Part shown: piece after piece, positions 1 through 6,532 of the stretch
Numbering within the stretch: position 1 is the stretch's first letter
Layout of the letters: each line of letters opens with the position of its first letter
Assembly: GCA_026994125.1 (NCBI GenBank)
Contig: JALWRJ010000069.1
Coordinates: 1-8,556, forward strand
DNA length: 8,556 nucleotides
Reading direction: 5' to 3'
Source: Cyclobacteriaceae bacterium
Lineage (GTDB): Bacteria; Bacteroidota; Bacteroidia; Cytophagales; Cyclobacteriaceae
Position numbers and translations under genes: made by a program
The notes under the pieces: model-generated
Databases searched by the model: none
Told to the model about the DNA's origin: nothing
The model's input: only the letters and a program-made list of their open reading frames with translations

Positions 1-1435
1 GTTTGGCTTGGCCGGGCGTAAACGAAAGCGCAAAAGGTTGTTCTGCATTGGGCAGTAAACTTCCACTCCAGTTTCCGGTTAAGGTGTCGGGCCAATAAGT
101 TATTTCGTTTATGTGCAGGGTATCGTTGCCCACATTTTTAATGTACAGGGTATCGGTACCGGTTTCGCCTACTTGCAGGCTATCAAAGTTTATTTCGTTT
201 AAGAAAGCTATTTCGGCTCCCATGCCGGTACCGCTTACTATAATGGGTGCGGTAAGAGAATCTGAATTGCTTGTAAAAACAATGCTATCCTGGTAAGTTA
301 TTATATCATTGGGCTCGAAATACAGGGTTAAATTCCGGGCACTATCGGGCAAAATGGTAGCGGTTGTCCAACTAACAGCCAATACCTCCTGACTAGTTTT
401 AACCTGCGAAATAGCAAGGGGTACGTTGCCCGTATTGGCAATAGCCACCGTAGCGGTAGCCAGGTTGCCAACCTTTACCTGACCCATGTTAATGCTGTTG
501 TTCGAAACCGACAACATTCGCTTATTGGCTACCCCCTCGCCCAAAAAAGTCAATGTGTCCAAACCAAAAACGGCATCGGAATAAACTCTAAGCACATTAC
601 TAAACACTCCGGGGGTATTAGGTGTAAAGGTTAGCATCACCATTGCAGAATCGTTGGCAGCAACCGTAGCCGGAGCCGAAGCCGAAAAACGGCTATCAGC
701 ATTCGAAATAGAATCTATATGCATAACCGTGTTACCATCATTGGCAATATAAAAAGGAAGGCTTTGGGTTGAATCCACCTGTACTTTTGTAAAATTGTTT
801 TGGGCTGCCCGTAGCCTTATCTTACTAAAAAACTTAACCCCGGTACCAGTAAAAATTCGTTGATTGCTACCGGTTACGGCATTGCTTACCACCGTAAGTT
901 CATCTGCATAAAGCGAATCAAAGGCTGGTGTAAAACTAAGTAGTACCTCTACCGAATCGGCCGTGCTAATACTGCCCGACCAACTTCCTGTTATTCGGGC
1001 TATGCTATGGTTGATTCCCGACACATGGAGAGGTTCATTCCCATTATTATGAATATACATAGAAAGCTGCTCGGTAGAATCGATGCGTACATGCCCAAAA
1101 TCAGTACTGCCGGTCAATGCTATTGCAGCACCGGTTGCTTTGGCAGTAACAATGGCAAAACTTGTGCCGGCTGATGCGTTGCTAAGAATATGCAATGTAT
1201 CGGAATACATTTTTAGTTCCGAAGCTGCAAAGGTTACTGTAATAGATGTAGATTCGCCTGAAAGCAGCGTTCCGGTATAGTTTGTACCGGTAAAACCCTC
1301 GGGGTAATCAATGCCCGTAATTACCAAATCCTGCAAACCAACATTCGTAATCAGCAGAGATTTGTTCTGAGGAGTCATGTAGGGCACATCGCCAAAATTT
1401 AGCGAATCGGAAACCTGGATAGCCACATTAGTGGT
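1..1435 (-). repeat. Tandem ASH-like (choice-of-anchor D type) repeats of the M6 protease
   Basis: Five consecutive repeats start at LNFGDV, TDFGHV, NNFTKV, INMGQV and INFDSL. Their start motifs are spaced about 297, 300, 306 and 298 bases apart, so the unit is about 100 residues. Each complete unit has a middle I.N.G...L.I.-type block and a late F.P/F.A block followed by L.V.S(N/D). The fifth repeat is cut by the window edge just after its SFTP motif. Two more diverged units lie before and between the jelly-rolls (around residues 515-612 and 782-880). Beta-sandwich spacers of this kind usually extend a protein from the cell surface. Confidence 0.7.
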
Positions 1436-4400
1436 ACCACTAACAGTAAGTTCATCAATATTCCATCCTCCAAACGACCATTGGCTATCGGTAGCGCCTA
1501 AGCTAAACCGGACGGCCACCTGACTTTGGCCATCGGCCCAGGCAGCAATATCTAGTGCTTGAGTACTCCATTCCCAATCGCCAATCCAACGCCCACCGGT
1601 TGACCAAATCTGTTGCCAGGTAGCTCCCGCATCTGTTGAAATATCGATATATGCCGAATCGGCATAGCCTTCTATGCGTGCATATCTTTTAAAATTAAGG
1701 CTTACATCTGTAAAATTTGTGCAATCAAATACCGGGGAGGTTGCCGTCCACTGGCGGTCTAACATATCGTTTTGGTACATCCCCATCCCTGTTAAGTTGG
1801 TACCAAGCACGCGTTGACCACTAAAGGCGTGTAAAGGGTCGCCTGCTCGTTTTAAAGGTATGGCACGCTCAAATTCCCCGGTAAGCTGCCACCCTTTGTC
1901 AGTTTCAAAACCATCTTCAAAAATGAGGTAGTCACCGGCTCCTTCAATGGGTTTATTATAGGTATAATTATTTATTCCATCGGTGAACGATAGTTCTAAA
2001 TTACCGGAATAGCTTTGCTTTAAGGCAGGTTCAAATAAAATATCGAAACTTTTAGAACTACCCGCAGCAATTACATCACCCACCGCCATGGAGGTTGAAT
2101 ACCCGGCCGGTAAGCTTAACGAGGTTATGGTAAAATTATCACTTACCCCATTTTTTAAGGTAAGGGTGTGGGTTTTATTTATGCCAATACCAGTAATGCC
2201 AAAATCGGGATTAAAGTCTATGTAGTACACATCTGCTTTTCCTGTAAGAATAATATCATCGATATTCCAACCACCAGACACCCCTGCCCCATCGGTTGGG
2301 CCCAGTGAAAAACGTAGTTTAACATCGGGTTGCCAAGCTATATATTCCGATAAATTCTCGATCATATACCACCAATTGGTTTGGTGAATTTCCCAATCGC
2401 CATACAGCCTTACCTCTTTCCAAGAGGCTCCGCCATCTATACTTACTTCTACAAAAGCAAAATCTTTATTAAAACTATCTAAGTTAAGCCACTGTTGGTA
2501 GGCTAACTTAATATTATTGTAGCCATAGCAGCTAAACGAAGGGGTTTCGGCCACCCATTGCCTCACAGATAAATTATTGGGGTACTCACCAGTACCATTT
2601 AGTTGATTTCCAAGCACATTGGATCCATCGTAAGCCGTTGCAGGGTCGTTTGCTAATCCGGCAGGGGCACCACGCTCAAACCCAATGAGGTGCCAGCCTT
2701 TATTTGTTTCAAAATTATCCTTAAAAAGCAGTTCAAGGGCTTCTCCTTTTACCTTAATACTTCCGTTAATTGTTTGGCCGTCCGACACCCCAGAAATTAG
2801 GATGTTATCTTTATACCAGCCCGCATTAGCCGGGTTAAAATAAATAGTAACCTCTTGAGAGGTGCCCTGTGTAATTACATTGCCCACAGCCAGGCTACCT
2901 GAAAAACCGGTGGGGTACATCACCGAAGTGACTGTAAAATCGTAGGTATATGCCTTTATGGTAAAGGTTTTTTCGCTGGTAAGCGACACCGGGGTAGGTT
3001 GAAAAGTTATGGTGTCCTGAGGGGCAAATTTTACCTTGTCAAAATCCACCTCAAAGCTGATGGTTTTATCGGGGTTTTGAGAAATGTTTAAAATTCGGGC
3101 TGGATTTACCCCTCCCGAATAAAGCGAATTGGAAGGGTCGGATATTGCATTAAACGCTGTATTTCCGGAGGAGCCCGGGTATAGGTCTCCGGCATCGCCC
3201 CGGCTGCTACCGTCTAACCCATTAAGCCCATCTGCTTCTTCTAAATCTACTCGCTTATGGGTTTCATCGCTATTACTGTATTTAGCTTCATCAATATGCC
3301 AAATGGCCAGTCCACTACCGGGTAAGGATTGATCGACCCCTATTTTTTGCCTGTTTTCCAATAAAAAAGACTCGCTCCCCTCTTCGGGGTTAATCCAGTA
3401 AATTTCTTCGTTAGAAGCTGCAGGGTTAAGCAAATAGGTGCCATTGGCCGTTATTTCGGTGGGTACTTGCCAGCCTAATTTTACTTTAGACCAGGCAGAT
3501 AAGCCTCCCGGATTTTTACCCCCACCTAACCAACTACCTGCTCCCATCAACCCCCAATTCCCAATTCCCTGGGAAGATCCATCGGTATCGTATAAATCGG
3601 GTAAGCCCAGGTTGTGCCCAAATTCGTGGCAAAAAACGCCAATGGTAGAAATGGATGAAGAAGCTCTGGTTTCCGGGTTTAAAATATAATCGCGAATAGA
3701 TTTGCCATCGTACACCACCGCAGGTATAGACGAGCGATGTGACCAAATATACTGGGTTTGAGAGCCCTCTTCTGCTCCCTGGCCTGCATGTACAACCATA
3801 ATGCCATCTACATCGCCATCGTTGTCGTTATCGTATTGGGTAAAATCGATGCCGTTAGCTTCTGCCTGATCCACGGCATAACGCACCAACTCTTTGGCAG
3901 GCCCATAGCCGTTTACCCTGCCATAGTAAGCATAATTATTGGGTGCTGTTACCCAGTCAACAACATCTACCGATACATCCAACTTACCAAATGAACTAGA
4001 TGAATAGTAATCTTTAAAACTACCAGTTCCGCCAAAATTTGCCTGGTTAAGCAGGTTTTCGAAGTCGGTTTTGGAATAAGTGTTTGCCATATCGGGGTAA
4101 TCTACCAACAAGCACAGTACTTTAATACTACCCGTAGTAGGCATGGCTGTGTTGCTGTAAGCCAAAATAGCGTTGGCGGTTTGAATCACAGCTTCCTTTA
4201 GGTCATTTTTTTCCTGAGCCTGGCGGGCAAGTATGTTAAGCACTTGGGGTGCTGCTTTTACGTAACTCGATACAGATTTGGCCAGGCCCAAGCTATTCAT
4301 TGCTTTAGTACCTGAAGGTACTAATTGTCCGGTCGGGGATTTTACTACATACTCAAACACATGATGGCTATTTTGTTTTACCAGGTAGCCATCTAATGTT

Positions 4401-4573
4401 TCGGTCCAGTGTATGGCCTGGTTGCCTCTACCAATAATAGTAAGGGGAACACCGCCATTTAAGATGGTTATAGGCTCGGGTGAAGCTGCGCAATTACTGA
4501 TGGTTTGCTGTGCCTTTAATGAATAAAATAAGCCAAAAAATAAAAAAGGTATGAGTAATTTTTTCATTTTCAT
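1..4573 (-). CDS. Secreted M6-family metalloprotease with jelly-roll and ASH repeats, 3' end beyond window
   Basis: One unbroken minus-strand frame runs from an ATG at 4573 to the left edge (1524 codons, no stop), so the C-terminus is missing. Residues 1-21 are a signal peptide (hydrophobic stretch, then SLKA-Q). Residues 44-91 match the M6 N-terminal propeptide-like domain (LTIIG, TETLDGY, LVPSGTKA). The catalytic domain spans roughly 145-430. It has an Asp-rich, probably calcium-binding loop at 248-256, the metzincin zinc motif HEFGHNLGLPD at 316-326 (general base Glu317) and a Met-turn candidate at Met343 (GLMGAGSW). Then follow an ASH-like module, a jelly-roll (613-778), a second ASH-like module, a second jelly-roll (882-1046) and five ASH-like repeats of about 100 residues, the last cut. 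The protein should be secreted and degrade extracellular protein; a type IX secretion C-terminal signal could lie outside the window, but none is visible. A second ATG at codon 3 is an equally good start. The start overlaps the preceding gene's stop as ATGA, so translation is probably coupled. Confidence 0.95.
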   Translation of the reverse strand, partial: MKMKKLLIPFLFFGLFYSLKAQQTISNCAASPEPITILNGGVPLTIIGRGNQAIHWTETLDGYLVKQNSHHVFEYVVKSPTGQLVPSGTKAMNSLGLAKSVSSYVKAAPQVLNILARQAQEKNDLKEAVIQTANAILAYSNTAMPTTGSIKVLCLLVDYPDMANTYSKTDFENLLNQANFGGTGSFKDYYSSSSFGKLDVSVDVVDWVTAPNNYAYYGRVNGYGPAKELVRYAVDQAEANGIDFTQYDNDNDGDVDGIMVVHAGQGAEEGSQTQYIWSHRSSIPAVVYDGKSIRDYILNPETRASSSISTIGVFCHEFGHNLGLPDLYDTDGSSQGIGNWGLMGAGSWLGGGKNPGGLSAWSKVKLGWQVPTEITANGTYLLNPAASNEEIYWINPEEGSESFLLENRQKIGVDQSLPGSGLAIWHIDEAKYSNSDETHKRVDLEEADGLNGLDGSSRGDAGDLYPGSSGNTAFNAISDPSNSLYSGGVNPARILNISQNPDKTISFEVDFDKVKFAPQDTITFQPTPVSLTSEKTFTIKAYTYDFTVTSVMYPTGFSGSLAVGNVITQGTSQEVTIYFNPANAGWYKDNILISGVSDGQTINGSIKVKGEALELLFKDNFETNKGWHLIGFERGAPAGLANDPATAYDGSNVLGNQLNGTGEYPNNLSVRQWVAETPSFSCYGYNNIKLAYQQWLNLDSFNKDFAFVEVSIDGGASWKEVRLYGDWEIHQTNWWYMIENLSEYIAWQPDVKLRFSLGPTDGAGVSGGWNIDDIILTGKADVYYIDFNPDFGITGIGINKTHTLTLKNGVSDNFTITSLSLPAGYSTSMAVGDVIAAGSSKSFDILFEPALKQSYSGNLELSFTDGINNYTYNKPIEGAGDYLIFEDGFETDKGWQLTGEFERAIPLKRAGDPLHAFSGQRVLGTNLTGMGMYQNDMLDRQWTATSPVFDCTNFTDVSLNFKRYARIEGYADSAYIDISTDAGATWQQIWSTGGRWIGDWEWSTQALDIAAWADGQSQVAVRFSLGATDSQWSFGGWNIDELTVSGTTNVAIQVSDSLNFGDVPYMTPQNKSLLITNVGLQDLVITGIDYPEGFTGTNYTGTLLSGESTSITVTFAASELKMYSDTLHILSNASAGTSFAIVTAKATGAAIALTGSTDFGHVRIDSTEQLSMYIHNNGNEPLHVSGINHSIARITGSWSGSISTADSVEVLLSFTPAFDSLYADELTVVSNAVTGSNQRIFTGTGVKFFSKIRLRAAQNNFTKVQVDSTQSLPFYIANDGNTVMHIDSISNADSRFSASAPATVAANDSAMVMLTFTPNTPGVFSNVLRVYSDAVFGLDTLTFLGEGVANKRMLSVSNNSINMGQVKVGNLATATVAIANTGNVPLAISQVKTSQEVLAVSWTTATILPDSARNLTLYFEPNDIITYQDSIVFTSNSDSLTAPIIVSGTGMGAEIAFLNEINFDSLQVGETGTDTLYIKNVGNDTLHINEITYWPDTLTGNWSGSLLPNAEQPFALSFTPGQAK
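1436..1930 (-). repeat. Jelly-roll module 2 of the M6 protease (residues 882-1046)
   Basis: Second copy of the module at 2240-2737, opening with YLIFEDGFETDKGW and closing with GGWNIDELTVSG. Both copies keep the same order of landmark motifs and nearly the same length (about 165 residues), which indicates internal duplication. An ASH-like module separates the two copies. Confidence 0.7.
2240..2737 (-). repeat. Jelly-roll module 1 of the M6 protease (residues 613-778)
   Basis: A beta-rich module that begins LLFKDNFET-KGW and ends GGWNIDDIILTG. It shares with module 2 the landmarks RQW.A.(T/S)P.F.C, a VS(I/T)D.GA(S/T)W block, VRFSLG.TD and GGWNID. Such lectin-like/MAM-like or InhA 'VEG'-type modules are common behind M6 catalytic domains and probably bind substrate or surface glycans; the binding role is inferred. 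Confidence 0.7.
4301..4444 (-). repeat. Second copy of duplicated M6 N-terminal domain (in protease)
   Basis: Encodes residues 44-91 of the protease. It is homologous, gap-free, to residues 43-90 of the upstream small gene (4648-4791), with about 22 of 48 residues identical by hand alignment. The two copies are therefore a tandem duplication of a domain across a gene boundary. This copy has lost several residues usual for the domain (GYY becomes HVF), but it keeps the TET-DGY and LVPSG-KA blocks. Confidence 0.8.
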
Positions 4574-4917
4574 TTGTCTCTTACATGAGGTTTAAGTTTT
4601 TTAGTTAGTCGTTTTTGTTCTCGTTTTTTTCGGTCGGCCGGGTTGTGGGCTTTCATACACGAAGGCACCAATTTGCCATTTTTGCCCGGTTTGGCATACA
4701 TATAATAGCCTTTTTTGTTTCTTAAAACGGTATAGCCATCGGTTGTTTCGGTATAAGGATATTGAGCTGTTCCGGCTCCTATAATGGTAAGCCGATAGTT
4801 ATTGGGTTGAGCTACAACAACTGGTTGGGGTGATACGGCAACTTGAGCCCTTAGAGGTGCGAGGCTAAGAAAAAAATACCATAAAGCCGTTAAAAAAATG
4901 AAATACAGGTTTTTCAT
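4570..4917 (-). CDS. Stand-alone secreted M6 propeptide-like protein
   Basis: This 115-residue protein has a signal peptide (hydrophobic 4-20, likely cut after LRA at residue 24), leaving about 91 mature residues. Residues 43-90 align without gaps to residues 44-91 of the downstream M6 protease, with about 22 of 48 identical by hand count (LTIIG, TET-DGY, LVPS--KA). By recall, its TTDGYTVL...GYY.YA...LVPS..KAHNPADR pattern is closer to the usual M6 N-terminal domain than the protease's own copy. No catalytic domain follows: the protein ends in a Lys/Arg-rich tail (residues 97-115) and a TGA sharing bases with the protease ATG. The only cysteine, Cys87, sits where the protease has Gly88. Both genes encode their own signal peptide, so this is not one gene broken by a stop codon. 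A role as inhibitor, folding helper or exported partner of the protease is inference; a degenerating duplicate is the main alternative. Confidence 0.85.
   Translation of the reverse strand: MKNLYFIFLTALWYFFLSLAPLRAQVAVSPQPVVVAQPNNYRLTIIGAGTAQYPYTETTDGYTVLRNKKGYYMYAKPGKNGKLVPSCMKAHNPADRKKREQKRLTKKLKPHVRDK
4648..4791 (-). repeat. First copy of duplicated M6 N-terminal domain (stand-alone gene)
   Basis: Encodes residues 43-90 of the 115-residue secreted protein and pairs with the copy at 4301-4444. The most notable substitution is cysteine (residue 87) for the glycine of the LVPSG block. Confidence 0.8.
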
Positions 4918-4959
4918 TGGGTTTATTTGGTTAGGTGGTTATTAATATAAACTACACAC

Positions 4960-4967
4960 CAAAGGTA
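4960..4967 (-). promoter_or_regulatory. Candidate -7 element (TACCTTTG) for the propeptide-protease operon
   Basis: On the minus strand TACCTTTG matches the Bacteroidota -7 consensus TAnnTTTG exactly and lies 42 nt before the small gene's ATG, giving a short leader. No convincing TTTG -33 element occurs at the usual 19-21 nt spacing; that space is filled by a GC-rich hairpin and a run of A. Match to consensus only. Confidence 0.4.
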
Positions 4968-4989
4968 AGCCCTGCAAGGGCTTTTTTTT
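4967..4989 (+). terminator. Terminator-like hairpin with T-run, plus-strand orientation
   Basis: AAGCCC (4967-4972) and GGGCTT (4978-4983) form a 6-bp stem with loop TGCAA, followed by a run of T to 4989. This is the form of an intrinsic terminator for plus-strand transcription, although no plus-strand gene is present. The GGGCT arm can pair instead with AGCCC at 4990-4994 across the T-run. It sits immediately upstream of the minus-strand -7 element. Confidence 0.4.
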
Positions 4990-5133
4990 AGCCCCAAAAT
5001 TTTCTTTAAGAAAATGAATACACTCTTATGCAATGTAGATAAATGCCCACCAAGACAGGTATATTACCTATTACCGAAAATAAACCGAAGAAGGAACAAT
5101 AGATTTAGCAGTATTTGCCCGGTTAAGCACATA

Positions 5134-5182
5134 ATTCATTTGTTCATTAAAATACCATTGGCATTCCAATGAACAAATGAAT
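5134..5182. repeat. 15-bp perfect inverted repeat
   Basis: ATTCATTTGTTCATT (5134-5148) and its exact complement AATGAACAAATGAAT (5168-5182) are separated by 19 nt. Inside it, CATTGG (5156-5161) and CCAATG (5166-5171) form a smaller competing stem with loop CATT. No long T-run follows on either strand. It could be a terminator of the SDR operon, a protein-binding palindrome or the relic of a small mobile element. Confidence 0.7.
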
Positions 5183-5194
5183 ATTTTATCGGTT

Positions 5195-5211
5195 GCTTGC
5201 TTCTTGCAAGC
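5195..5211 (-). terminator. Possible terminator hairpin after the SDR gene
   Basis: GCTTGC (5195-5200) and GCAAGC (5206-5211) form a perfect 6-bp stem with a 5-nt loop, 17 nt past the SDR stop codon in the direction of transcription. The following sequence on the minus strand is A-rich rather than U-rich, so it is a weak intrinsic terminator at best. Confidence 0.35.
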
Positions 5212-5228
5212 GTCATGAATTAAAAAAG

Positions 5229-6011
5229 TTAAAAGGTTTTATCCATTAACCTGCCAAACATATTCGTGTTCATTTTTCTACTCATCACTCTTTTCGACAT
5301 CCAATTCATCATATTATTCATAAATCCAGGGGTTACCAGTACTTTTTTGCCCAACGCATTTAAGGCCGCTTCAGCAACAACACCTGGCTTCATTAACTTC
5401 ATTGGCATGACAGAAAAATCATTTGCAGCCGTCATTTCTGTATCGGTCAGGCCGGGATTTAACACCAACACATCAATTCCTTTGGGTTTTAATTCATAGG
5501 CCAGCCCCTCTCCTTTCACAATTTCGTGGGCTTTGGTTCCTGCATAGATTGAGGCAAATGGGGTGCCCATAAACCCAAGCATAGAAGCCGTATAAATGAT
5601 TCCTCCTTTTTTTCTTTTAACCATTTGCTGTGCAAAATGATGTGTTAAGATAGCTGGGGTTTTAATATTTAAATCAATCATTTTTAAATCATTTTCCAGC
5701 GAATTGTGCAGGTAGTTACCAATATACATGGTACCTGCATTGCTAACCAGCAGGCCTACCTCCAAAGTATCCGTTACTTTGCGTATTTCTTTTAAAAATT
5801 GGTCTGAAAGTAAATCTACAGCAATTGCTATCGCTTTAATGTGGTATTTTTTTTCTAATTCGTCCGATAGCCTTTCAAGCCTTTCTTTCCTTCTGGCTAC
5901 TAAAATTACATTTAGCCCTTTAGCTGCTAATTGTTTGGCAAACTCCTCACCAATTCCTGAAGAAGCGCCTGTTACTAAGGCAAATGGCCCATATTTTTCG
6001 TTAAATTTCAT
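5229..6011 (-). CDS. SDR-family NAD(P)-dependent oxidoreductase
   Basis: A complete classical short-chain dehydrogenase of 260 residues, typical in length and without membrane segments, so probably cytoplasmic. The Rossmann fold begins with the cofactor motif TGASSGIG (residues 14-21). ARRKER at 39-44, after the second beta strand, favours NADP(H) over NAD(H). NAG at 91-93, Asn115, Ser143 and the Tyr156/Lys160 pair (YAGTK) complete the catalytic tetrad, and NPG at 185-187 closes the site. It is therefore expected to oxidise an alcohol or reduce a carbonyl. The substrate cannot be told from sequence; the overall look is the broad DltE-like group. The Met-rich C-terminus (residues 231-256) may form the substrate lid. 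The gene follows a MarR regulator by 46 nt in the same direction, with no evident promoter or terminator between them, so it is probably co-transcribed with marR and controlled by it. Confidence 0.92.
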   Translation of the reverse strand: MKFNEKYGPFALVTGASSGIGEEFAKQLAAKGLNVILVARRKERLERLSDELEKKYHIKAIAIAVDLLSDQFLKEIRKVTDTLEVGLLVSNAGTMYIGNYLHNSLENDLKMIDLNIKTPAILTHHFAQQMVKRKKGGIIYTASMLGFMGTPFASIYAGTKAHEIVKGEGLAYELKPKGIDVLVLNPGLTDTEMTAANDFSVMPMKLMKPGVVAEAALNALGKKVLVTPGFMNNMMNWMSKRVMSRKMNTNMFGRLMDKTF

Positions 6012-6057
6012 ATTATATGTGTTTAAGTTGTATATACATCATTAAATTTAAAAAATT

Positions 6058-6495
6058 TTAAGACATTAACAGTTGAAGCACCAGGTTTAACGCCTGTTCG
6101 CCTTCTTTACCTAGTTTATTTTTAGCTTCTTGCGTAGCTAATTTCCAATCCGGGATAATTGATTCCACATAGCGGGCTCCCTTGTCGGTTATATAAATAA
6201 CCGGCCGGGATTTGTGACCTTTTTTTATAAAATAGCCTTCTGCTACCATTCGTTTTAAATCTCTTGTAACGGTAGAGCGTTCTAACTTTAACATTTTACC
6301 TATTTCGCTTTGAGGCAGGAACTTGTGTTTTCCTATAACCATTAATAAACTCAATTGGCTCATCGTAACATTGTGGGGCTGTAAATACTTTCGGTATATG
6401 GCATTAACCACCCGAATAGATAAAGATAATTTAGAAGCAATACATATCCAGGGGTCGGTAGTTTCAAGTAAAGGATACGATTTTTTTAGTTCCAT
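6058..6495 (-). CDS. MarR-family winged-helix transcriptional regulator
   Basis: A 145-residue protein of usual MarR length. Amphipathic helices at about 14-40 and 115-145 would form the dimer interface. The winged helix-turn-helix covers about 45-110: MSQLSLLMVIG leads in, SEIGKMLKLERSTVTRDLKRM is the HTH with recognition helix near 73-84, and the GHKSRPVIYITDKG segment forms the wing. The frame is open to a TTG at 6510, but I chose the ATG at 6495 because that TTG lies on the edge of the promoter -7 element and the conserved part starts later. A 16-bp palindrome overlaps the promoter just upstream, suggesting autorepression. The downstream SDR gene is probably its second target. MarR proteins usually release DNA on binding small phenolic or oxidising compounds; the ligand here is unknown, and no conserved redox cysteine of the OhrR type is evident (the single Cys is at residue 18). 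Confidence 0.9.
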   Translation of the reverse strand: MELKKSYPLLETTDPWICIASKLSLSIRVVNAIYRKYLQPHNVTMSQLSLLMVIGKHKFLPQSEIGKMLKLERSTVTRDLKRMVAEGYFIKKGHKSRPVIYITDKGARYVESIIPDWKLATQEAKNKLGKEGEQALNLVLQLLMS

Positions 6496-6499
6496 ATTG

Positions 6500-6530
6500 T
6501 AAAGGTACAAAATCGTTGTTGCATGTGCAA
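6500..6530 (-). promoter_or_regulatory. Candidate promoter of the marR-SDR operon
   Basis: On the minus strand TTG (complement of 6528-6530) is followed by exactly 20 nt and then TACCTTTA (complement of 6500-6507). This is close to the Bacteroidota TTTG-N19-21-TAnnTTTG arrangement. The -7 element ends only 4 nt before the ATG at 6495, which would give an almost leaderless mRNA, or the start codon lies slightly further in. Assigned from consensus only. Confidence 0.45.
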
Positions 6531-6532
6531 CA
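6517..6532. promoter_or_regulatory. 16-bp palindrome, candidate MarR operator
   Basis: TGTTGC (6517-6522), spacer ATGT and GCAACA (6527-6532) form a perfect inverted repeat of 6-bp arms. Its size and spacing suit a MarR dimer, and it overlaps the -33 part of the candidate marR promoter, so a bound repressor would block RNA polymerase. Binding is inferred. Confidence 0.5.

Larger units (their letters stand above)
4918..5228. other. 311-base intergenic region between SDR gene and protease operon
   Basis: No gene is supported here. From right to left it holds a GC-containing hairpin just after the SDR stop, a 15-bp perfect inverted repeat, a stretch with no visible structure apart from a small AGGTA-TAT-TACCT palindrome at 5057-5069, a terminator-like hairpin and the candidate -7 element of the protease operon. 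This fits the end of one minus-strand unit and the start of the next. Confidence 0.6.

Noticed and set aside
111..3994. Several plus-strand ORFs of 60-85 codons, and a 70-codon minus-strand ORF at 3534-3746, inside the protease gene
   Set aside because: They lie opposite or out of frame within a continuous 1524-codon frame that has clear domain motifs, and their translations show no family features.
4570..4917. Small gene as the broken 5' part of the protease gene
   Set aside because: The downstream gene has its own signal peptide and its own copy of the same domain, so the two are separate secreted proteins rather than one interrupted frame.
5057..5069. AGGTA-TAT-TACCT palindrome as an operator
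   Set aside because: The arms are only 5 bp in AT-rich DNA and no promoter element is aligned with it.
5266..6045. Plus-strand ORFs of 77 and 105 codons across the SDR gene
   Set aside because: They are antisense shadows of a complete SDR gene with all expected motifs.
6496..6510. TTG at 6510 as the start of the MarR gene (150 residues)
   Set aside because: It overlaps the edge of the candidate -7 element, and the added residues (YLYN) are not family-like; the ATG at 6495 is simpler.
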